Source: Zhengella mangrovi (GTDB lineage: Bacteria > Pseudomonadota > Alphaproteobacteria > Rhizobiales > Rhizobiaceae). Taken from it: a stretch of DNA of 64,000 bases. The position numbers and the translations under genes were made by a program. The stretch covers positions 84,703-148,702 of the forward strand of contig NZ_PDVP01000011.1 in NCBI RefSeq assembly GCF_002727065.1, given 5' to 3'. Shown piece by piece: positions 58,228 to 64,000 of the stretch (the stretch's first letter is position 1; each line of letters opens with the position of its first letter). The notes under the pieces are model-generated. The model saw nothing but the letters and a program-made list of their open reading frames with translations, searched no databases and was not told where the DNA came from.

Positions 58228-60249
58228 CTAGGACGCCAGTTGCTGGACCTGGACGGGATTGGAGCCGAATTCCAGCACCGACGGGCAGGCCATCCAGGTC
58301 GCGGTCCAGTAGCGGCTGACCATGTCGGTGGTTTCGGGCGCGGGAACCGGCTTGCTGAACAGGTAGCCCTGCCCCAGCATGGCGCTGCGGCCGGCGAGAA
58401 GGGCGGCGATGCCGGCATTCTCGATGCCCTCCGCCGTGATCATCAGGCCGAGCCGTTCGGCGATGCCGATCATGGTATCCACGATGATGGTGCTTTCGCG
58501 CGTGCGGCCAAAGTCGCGAATGAAGGACTGGTCGATCTTGAGGCGCGAGAAGGGCACCTTTGTCAGCAGGGACAGCGACGAATAGCCGGTGCCGAAGTCG
58601 TCGATGGCGATGGAAATGCCAAGCTCGCGCAGGCACTCGAGGCGCCACGAGACCGCATCGAGATCCTTGATGAGGGCGTTCTCGGTGATTTCCAGTTCGA
58701 GGCGCTGTCCGGGCAGGCCGGTTTCGGCGAGAACCCGTGCCACCATGCTGGGGAAGGTGGGGTCCTGCAACTGGATGGGCGAGACGTTGACGGAAACGAA
58801 GGGCCCTCCGTCGCCCCATCCGGCCGCAGTCCGGCAGGCCTGGCGCAGGATTTCCTCGCCGATCATGTTGATCTGGCCGTATTCCTCGGCCAGCGCGATG
58901 AACTCGTCGGGCCGGACCATGCCTTCGGCGGGACGGTGCCAACGGGCCAGGGCCTCGAAACCCGCCGTGCGGCCGGTGCGAATGTCGATCAGCGGCTGGA
59001 AGTGGGATTCGATCTCGCCGCGTTCGACGGCGTGGTCGAGATCACGGATGCGGTCGTTGCGCTGGCGGAATTCGTCGCTGATCTCGGCATTGAACCAGCT
59101 GACGTCGATGTCGGCGCTCTTGTCCGCCAGTTCCAGCGCCTGGCCGGCGTTGCGGAGCAGGGTGATGCTGGGCTGGGCATCCGAGCAGGTGACGATGGCG
59201 CCGGTCTGGACGCGCAGGCGGATGGCGCCGTGCTGGAGATCGTATGGCTGGAGGAGCGCGGCGAGGACGTCGCGGACAGCGTGCTGCGTGCCCGCGGTTC
59301 CCTTGGCCGGTTCGGTGGCAAAGGCAAAGGCGTCGTCGGAGATGCGGGCGGTCAGCACGTTGTCGGCGCCCCGCAGGCGCTCCGCGATCATCTGCACGAT
59401 CCTGGCATCGGTGATGGTCTCGTCCTCGCCCATGAGGTGATCGAGGTCTACGAAGCGGACCTGGACGATGGCGATGGTCTCGCCCGATTTCAGCGCGGCA
59501 AGCCGGTCGTCGATATCGTCGAGGAACTTGTTCTGCTTGGGCAGGCCGGTCGCCGAGTCGAAGCGCAGCAACCGCTCGATCCGCTCACTCGCCTCCATCT
59601 GGTCGGTGATATCGAGGGCGACGCCGAGAAGCCGGTCATGCTGCCGGCCGGAACCCGGCACAACGTTGCCCATCGAATGGACCCAGCGGATCCGGCCGTC
59701 GCCGCCAAAGACACGGTAGCGGACATCATAGGGCTTTGCGCCGCGGGAGCGGGCCGTCTCGATCAGGCGGATCTCGGACTGCCGAAGATCCTCCGGGTGG
59801 CGGCGGGCACGGAATTCCTGCATCGTGAGCTGATGGCCGCCAGGAAAGCCGAGGCGTGTCGTCAGTTCGGACGAGACATAGGCGATCTTCTGGTCACCAT
59901 TGGCCAGGTCGATCTCCCAAACGCCGCCCTGAGCACTTGCGAGCGCCAGTTCCAGGCGCTGTTCGCTTTCCAGCGCCGACTGGTAGGCCGCCTGCATCCC
60001 GTTCCAGGCGTTCTTGAGAACACCGTAGATCAGCAGCGCGGAGACGATGACGAAGGTCCAGCCCTTGTAGGTCTGGAAGGCCTGGTACTCCGCATAGTCG
60101 CCTGCCAGCGTGACCAGGAACCGGTCGCTGAACTGGATCCAGATGATGCTTCCGATGGCGTAGCTGCAGGCAACCAGTCCCGGCAACCTGCCGAACAGCT
60201 TTTCTGACCGACCGAAGAGGTGCGAATTCTTCCATTTATTATACGGCAT
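58228..60249 (-). CDS. PAS-GGDEF(degenerate)-EAL c-di-GMP protein
   Basis: A 673-residue membrane protein. Two hydrophobic helices (about 25-45 and 62-80) flank a short periplasmic loop. A PAS/PAC domain follows (ALASAQGGVWEIDLANGDQKIAYVSSEL ... RYRVFGGDGRIRWVHSMGNVV). The GGDEF domain has lost its signature (ISDDAFAF for RLGGDEFAV), so no cyclase activity is expected. The EAL domain is intact: EALARW, ELEITENALI, IAIDDFGTGYSSLSLL, LKIDQSFI and MITAEGIE. It should be a c-di-GMP phosphodiesterase with a regulatory GGDEF-like domain. ATG 60249 is used. Confidence 0.92.
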   Translation of the reverse strand: MPYNKWKNSHLFGRSEKLFGRLPGLVACSYAIGSIIWIQFSDRFLVTLAGDYAEYQAFQTYKGWTFVIVSALLIYGVLKNAWNGMQAAYQSALESEQRLELALASAQGGVWEIDLANGDQKIAYVSSELTTRLGFPGGHQLTMQEFRARRHPEDLRQSEIRLIETARSRGAKPYDVRYRVFGGDGRIRWVHSMGNVVPGSGRQHDRLLGVALDITDQMEASERIERLLRFDSATGLPKQNKFLDDIDDRLAALKSGETIAIVQVRFVDLDHLMGEDETITDARIVQMIAERLRGADNVLTARISDDAFAFATEPAKGTAGTQHAVRDVLAALLQPYDLQHGAIRLRVQTGAIVTCSDAQPSITLLRNAGQALELADKSADIDVSWFNAEISDEFRQRNDRIRDLDHAVERGEIESHFQPLIDIRTGRTAGFEALARWHRPAEGMVRPDEFIALAEEYGQINMIGEEILRQACRTAAGWGDGGPFVSVNVSPIQLQDPTFPSMVARVLAETGLPGQRLELEITENALIKDLDAVSWRLECLRELGISIAIDDFGTGYSSLSLLTKVPFSRLKIDQSFIRDFGRTRESTIIVDTMIGIAERLGLMITAEGIENAGIAALLAGRSAMLGQGYLFSKPVPAPETTDMVSRYWTATWMACPSVLEFGSNPVQVQQLAS

Positions 60250-60402
60250 TGACCGGCCTTCGGGGGATTTGCAGGGTTTACAGGCTAGTCGTTCAAAACC
60301 TGCGAAAATCTTAAGCCGGCGTTACTGGAATTCGCACCGGGTTTTTACAGGTCAGTAAGCATCACGGGTGCCTGGAGCCTGGAATCAAGGTCCGAAAACG
60401 AT

Positions 60403-60437
60403 GGAGGCCGGGCAGCACTTTCATGCTCCCGGCCTCC
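60403..60437 (-). terminator. Terminator hairpin after the REC-GGDEF-EAL gene
   Basis: GGAGGCCGGG and CCCGGCCTCC form a 10-bp stem, extended by GC pairs around a short loop. On the minus strand ATCGTTTTCGG follows, and the site is 46 bp beyond the stop codon at 60483. Confidence 0.65.
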
Positions 60438-60482
60438 CTGACCTGGTATCGCGACCGGCCGCGATGGCGACCGGAACGCGCG

Positions 60483-62339
60483 CTATCCGTGGATGTATTT
60501 CTCGATGAATTCCTGGGCGTCCCTGGCCGTCAGAGGCCGGCTGAACAGGTATCCCTGGCCTTCGCGGCAGCCCTGGGTCACCACGGCGCTGAGCTGGCTT
60601 TCCGTCTCGATGCCTTCGGCCGTGGTGCCGACACCAATGCTCTTGCTGAGGTTGATGATCGCCTCGACGATCGCCGCATCGGAGATGTTGGATTCCAGGC
60701 CCTGGACAAAACGGCGGTCGATCTTGATCTTGTCGAACTGGAAATTCTTCAGATAGGCGAGCGACGAGTAGCCGGTGCCGAAATCGTCCATGGAAACCCG
60801 GACGCCGAGTTCGCGGATCGCCTGGAGCATCTGGACGTTCTTGCCCTCGTTGCCGAGGAGCGCCGATTCGGTGATCTCGAGCTCGAGGCGGTTCGGCGCG
60901 AGGCCGGACGCGGCAAGCGCATTGATCAGCGTCGACAGAAGCGAGGGGCTCTCGAACTGGATCGGCGAGAGATTGACCGCGACCTTGATGTGTTCCGGCC
61001 ACTTGCACGCTTCCTTGCATGCTTCGCGAAGCACCCAGGCGCCGAGCTGGTTGATCAGGCCGGTTTCCTCGGCCAGCGGGATGAAGATTTCCGGCGACAT
61101 GAGTCCGCGCTTGGGATGCGGCCAGCGGATCAGGGCCTCGAAGCCGGTGATCTCGCGCGTGTCGATATTGATCAGCGGCTGGTAGAAGAGCTCGAACTGC
61201 GAGTGCTGCACCGCGATCCTGAGGTCGCTTTCCAGTTGCCGCTTTTCTTCCTGCTCCTGGAGCATGCGCGCCTCGAACAGGACCGCGCCGCCGCGGCCGT
61301 TGCTCTTGGCGTGGTACATGGCGAGGTCGGCGGCCTTCACGAGGCCGTCGAGGTCGGAGGAGAAATGCGAGGCGCGCGCCACGCCGCAGCTCGCGCCGAT
61401 GTTGAGCTGCGTGCCGTCGACGGTAAAGGGCTTGCCGATTTCGGCGACGATCTGTTCCGCCAGTTGCATGGATGCATCGGGCTGGACGCCGTAGCGCGTG
61501 ATGACCGCGAACTCGTCGCCGCCGAGGCGGGCGATGTCGAAGCTCGCGGGGACCACGGACTGGATGCGTTCGCCGACCGCGCGCAGGAGCTTGTCGCCGA
61601 TGGCGTGGCCGAAGAGGTCGTTGACGGCCTTGAACCCGTCGAGATCGATGAACAGGAGGGCAGGCTCCATGTCATTGACCGGCATTTCGTCGATGGCGTG
61701 GTGGAGCGCGTCGCGGAAGCCCTGGCGATTGAGCAGTTCGGTCAGCGAGTCATGGTAGGCGAGGAAGTGAAGCTTCTCCTCGGAGACCTTGCGGCGACCG
61801 CTCTCGTTCGCGAGCTCGACTTCCTTGGCCGACAGGCTGGTGTTGAGCTGTTCGGTCGTCGCTTCCAGCGTCTGCTTGGACCGAAGGGTGCGGTCGCTTG
61901 CCTTCTTGGCCTCGATCTGGCCGTTGATGCGGGCAATGGCAACGGCGAAGTCGACCGGCTTGGTGACGTAGTCGTTGGCGCCGATGCTCAGGCTCTCGAC
62001 AACGTCTTCGCTCTGGCTCTTGGCGGTGACCATGATCACCGGCAGTTCGGTGTTGCTGAACCGCTCGCGGATCCTCCGCAGGACCTCGTTGCCGCTGAGA
62101 TCCGGCATCATGATGTCCAGGAGGACGAGGTCGAAGGTGCCGGTTTCGATCTGGTTCAGGGCGTCGTGCCCGCCGGATGCCTCGGTGACATGGAAGCCGC
62201 GGCGCACGAGCCGGCGGGTCAGGATATCCCGGTTATCGGCAACGTCGTCGACGACGAGGATCCGCGGCGCCAGGTCTTCTTCTCCCTCGGGCGAGGAGAC
62301 ATTCGGTTCGCGGATCGCGTGAGCTGTGGCAGTGTTCAT
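60483..62339 (-). CDS. Response regulator with GGDEF and EAL domains
   Basis: About 618 residues. A receiver domain opens the protein (RILVVDDVADNRDILTRRL, acceptor Asp in LVLLDIMMPDLSG, Lys in YVTKPVDF). A coiled-coil linker follows (ASDRTLRSKQTLEATTEQLNTSLSAKEVELANESGRR). The GGDEF domain is intact (DIARLGGDEFAVITRYG) and the EAL domain is intact (EALIRW, LELEITESALLG, MDDFGTGYSSLAYL, KIKIDRRFV, TTAEGIET). It may therefore make and break c-di-GMP, with phosphorylation setting the balance. ATG 62339 is preferred because a purine-rich leader precedes it; ATG 62357 is in frame. A histidine kinase gene lies 74 bp upstream on the same strand. Confidence 0.92.
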   Translation of the reverse strand: MNTATAHAIREPNVSSPEGEEDLAPRILVVDDVADNRDILTRRLVRRGFHVTEASGGHDALNQIETGTFDLVLLDIMMPDLSGNEVLRRIRERFSNTELPVIMVTAKSQSEDVVESLSIGANDYVTKPVDFAVAIARINGQIEAKKASDRTLRSKQTLEATTEQLNTSLSAKEVELANESGRRKVSEEKLHFLAYHDSLTELLNRQGFRDALHHAIDEMPVNDMEPALLFIDLDGFKAVNDLFGHAIGDKLLRAVGERIQSVVPASFDIARLGGDEFAVITRYGVQPDASMQLAEQIVAEIGKPFTVDGTQLNIGASCGVARASHFSSDLDGLVKAADLAMYHAKSNGRGGAVLFEARMLQEQEEKRQLESDLRIAVQHSQFELFYQPLINIDTREITGFEALIRWPHPKRGLMSPEIFIPLAEETGLINQLGAWVLREACKEACKWPEHIKVAVNLSPIQFESPSLLSTLINALAASGLAPNRLELEITESALLGNEGKNVQMLQAIRELGVRVSMDDFGTGYSSLAYLKNFQFDKIKIDRRFVQGLESNISDAAIVEAIINLSKSIGVGTTAEGIETESQLSAVVTQGCREGQGYLFSRPLTARDAQEFIEKYIHG

Positions 62340-62413
62340 TTTTTTATCCGCCCTCATACCGTGCTTTGCCAGCAATATTAGCGAGCTTTTGTTTATTTAG
62401 AGTTATCAGGATT

Positions 62414-63817
62414 TTATGCTGCTATTTCCTGCGCCTGGACTTCCACGTCGCCGGATTGCGCCATGGCCTCGATATGCGCCGGAATGTCGATGGTGAACTG
62501 GGTCCCTTCCCCGGGCCGGCTGGTCACCGTGATCTCGCCGCCAAGGAGGATGGCGAATTTCCGGGTGATTGCCAGGCCGATGCCGGTGCCGCCGAAGCGC
62601 TTGGAGATGGAGGCGTCGGCCTGGATGTAGGACTGGAAGAGCTTCGGCAGGACATCTGCAGCAATGCCGATGCCGGTATCGCTGACCGTCGCATGCAGGC
62701 GATCGTCCGCCAGGTTCCGCTCGATGCTGAGCTTCATCGTCACCGTTCCGTTGCGGGTGAACTTGCCGGCGTTGCTGAGCAGGTTGATCAGCATCTGGCG
62801 CAGCTTGGTCTTGTCGGTGCGCAGTTGCATCTCGCGCTGGGCGCACTCGATGTCGAACTTGTTGGCATTCTTGACGACAAGCGGCAAGGCGCTCGCGACG
62901 ACCTCGTCGATAAGGTCGCCCAGCGCGAAATCCGAAACGTCCACGGCATTGACGTCGTTGACGATCTTGTCGGAGTCGAGCACCTCGGACACCAGCGACA
63001 GGAGATGCTTGCCCGCGGTGTTGATGCGGACAAGATCCTTGATGGTCTGCTCCTCGCCGCCGGCATCGTTGGCATCATCCAGCAGGATTTCCGAATAGCC
63101 GATGATGACGTTGAGCGGCGTGCGAAGTTCGTGGCTCATCTTGGAGAAGAACAGCGAGCGGTGATGGCTCACCTCCTCGGAGACGGCACGGGCCTTCTCG
63201 AGTTCCTCCATGGTGGAGCGGAAACGGTCGGCTTCATGCTCCAGCTCGCTGCGCAGCGCGATGATGCGGGCGTAGTAGAGCGCCATCCAGGACATGTACA
63301 CCGTGGCCGCGACAATCGACAGCCAGCTGAGGATCCGCAGGTCCTCGACCGGGACGGTGTTCGGCAGGCCGTTCTTCAGCAGGAAGGTCAGGAAGACGCC
63401 GACGATGGACGCAAACAGGCCGATGACCAACTTGGTGTTCTTGGAGAGATAGAAGAAGCCGAGCAGCAGGCTGACGATCAGCCACGGCAGGAAGGGCGAG
63501 CTGAAGCCGCCGTAGTGATAGGTGCCGAAGAGGGAGACCGCCGCCAGCCCGACGAAGGACAGCAGGGACGAGATCGTCATGCTGCCGGAATACTTGAGAA
63601 CGAAAGGAAGGGCCAGGAAGCTGTAGATGCCAGCGACCATTACTTCCAGCTGGTAGTTGATCTCGGGGGAGACGATGTAGAGATAGATCGCCATCGGCTG
63701 GGCAATGACCGGGCCGAACAGATGGGTGAACACGAATATGCGTGCCATCTCGATGTTGGTGCGGCCGCGTATCCCCTGCGGCACGAACCAGTTCACCAGC
63801 TTGTTGTCCATCATCAT
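62414..63817 (-). CDS. Membrane histidine kinase, probable partner of the REC-GGDEF-EAL protein
   Basis: A 467-residue kinase. Five or six hydrophobic helices fill the first 195 residues (FVFTHLFGPVIAQPMAIYLYIV, ILSWLSIVAATVYMSWMALYY). A coiled coil precedes the H-box FSKMSHELRTPLNVIIGYSEIL. The ATPase domain has the N-box QMLINLLSNAGKFTRNGTV, G1 VSDTGIGIAADVL, F-box LFQSYIQADASISKRFGGTGIGLAI. No HAMP and no receiver domain are present. It starts with three ATG codons in a row (63817, 63814, 63811). Its gene is 74 bp upstream of the GGDEF-EAL response regulator, so a cognate pair is likely. Confidence 0.92.
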   Translation of the reverse strand: MMMDNKLVNWFVPQGIRGRTNIEMARIFVFTHLFGPVIAQPMAIYLYIVSPEINYQLEVMVAGIYSFLALPFVLKYSGSMTISSLLSFVGLAAVSLFGTYHYGGFSSPFLPWLIVSLLLGFFYLSKNTKLVIGLFASIVGVFLTFLLKNGLPNTVPVEDLRILSWLSIVAATVYMSWMALYYARIIALRSELEHEADRFRSTMEELEKARAVSEEVSHHRSLFFSKMSHELRTPLNVIIGYSEILLDDANDAGGEEQTIKDLVRINTAGKHLLSLVSEVLDSDKIVNDVNAVDVSDFALGDLIDEVVASALPLVVKNANKFDIECAQREMQLRTDKTKLRQMLINLLSNAGKFTRNGTVTMKLSIERNLADDRLHATVSDTGIGIAADVLPKLFQSYIQADASISKRFGGTGIGLAITRKFAILLGGEITVTSRPGEGTQFTIDIPAHIEAMAQSGDVEVQAQEIAA

Positions 63818-63861
63818 CGGATCGATCCCCTGCCTTGTCCCCGTATGCCCCCGGGTGTGGA

Positions 63862-63881
63862 GTGCCGCCTCGCGGCGGCAC
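63862..63881 (-). terminator. Hairpin after the right-edge gene
   Basis: GTGCCGCC (63862-63869) and GGCGGCAC (63874-63881) form a perfect 8-bp stem with a TCGC loop, 14 bp beyond the stop of the gene at the right edge. No T-run follows on the minus strand. Confidence 0.55.
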
Positions 63882-63894
63882 CCCCTTGTCCGTC

Positions 63895-64000
63895 TCAGCC
63901 GGCGACGCGGAACTCGCTCGCGTCGTAGCCCGCATCGAGCCGTGCCTGGCCGATGCGCATGGCCGCGCCCATCTTGTCGGCGGCGGCCGTCACTTCGTCT
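63895..64000 (-). CDS. C-terminal end of a gene running off the window
   Basis: Thirty-four codons and a TGA are visible. They end ARLDAGYDASEFRVAG, with a helical, Ala-rich stretch before that (EVTAAADKMGAAMRIG). Codon use and the following hairpin suggest a real gene end. It lies upstream of the histidine kinase on the same strand. No family can be assigned from this fragment. Confidence 0.6.
   Translation of the reverse strand, partial: DEVTAAADKMGAAMRIGQARLDAGYDASEFRVAG

Noticed and set aside
1..64000. tRNA, rRNA, insertion sequence, prophage or integrase
   Set aside because: No tRNA-like cloverleaf, rRNA segment, transposase or integrase motif was seen by eye in any gap or frame; a short tRNA-like sequence could still be missed without a covariance search.

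Overview
The window is high-GC DNA (roughly two thirds G+C) with tight codon packing, ATGA start/stop overlaps and a very large share of solute transporters. TRAP transporters of both the DctPQM and TAXI types, NitT/TauT and sugar ABC systems, a CtaG_caa3/SCO/PCu(A)C copper set and combined REC/PAS-GGDEF-EAL proteins together suggest a free-living, metabolically versatile alphaproteobacterium, probably Hyphomicrobiales or a relative. This is inference from gene content; no rRNA or tRNA gene lies in the window. I saw no insertion sequence, phage gene, CRISPR array or integrase.

Layout. (1) 1-5814: a biotin-dependent acyl-CoA carboxylase operon (carboxyltransferase, enoyl-CoA hydratase, biotin carboxylase, TIGR03084 protein; liuBCD/atu-like order) divergent from a TetR gene. 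(2) 5880-7999: copper delivery and cytochrome oxidase maturation (SCO, PCu(A)C, CtaG). (3) 8181-15689: a TetR gene divergent from a NitT/TauT-type ABC transporter followed by OsmC, an acyl-CoA-dehydrogenase-fold flavoprotein, a two-domain rhodanese, cyanase and a 2Fe-2S ferredoxin. A consensus sigma-54 promoter and two matching TetR-type operators precede it. I read it as a nitrogen-controlled operon for an S/N compound that yields cyanate. (4) 15925-19971: a ThDP enzyme, a c-type cytochrome and a PQQ dehydrogenase with the lanthanide-type Asp.

(5) 20073-38732: an aromatic-acid funnel. It holds a 3-hydroxybenzoate 4-monooxygenase-like flavoprotein with a MarR regulator, a DctPQM TRAP transporter, a LysR regulator, a LigAB-fused gallate/protocatechuate extradiol dioxygenase, a phthalate-type Rieske oxygenase with reductase, a cis-dihydrodiol dehydrogenase, a 4,5-dihydroxyphthalate decarboxylase, a second MarR regulator, a TAXI TRAP transporter, a DMT permease and a class II aldolase-type decarboxylase. 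Four copies of TTAG-N4-CTAA in two divergent promoters define a local regulon, most likely of the second MarR protein.

(6) 38757-46252: an AidB-like acyl-CoA dehydrogenase and two translationally coupled exported proteins of unknown function (715 and about 1204 residues). (7) 46501-50700: a sugar ABC transporter operon (binding protein, two permeases, UgpC/MalK-type ATPase) behind two tandem dyads. (8) 50725-64000: a signalling block with a small exported protein, a LuxR-type response regulator divergent from a 7TM histidine kinase (both apparently with non-ATG starts), an unknown 344-residue protein, a SERCA-like P-type ATPase, a PAS-GGDEF(degenerate)-EAL protein, a REC-GGDEF-EAL protein, a membrane histidine kinase, and the last 34 codons of a gene that runs off the right edge.

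The most promising material for new biology is the sigma-54/TetR-controlled cyanase operon, the coupled pair of large exported proteins, and the unrecognised small gene inside the phthalate operon.
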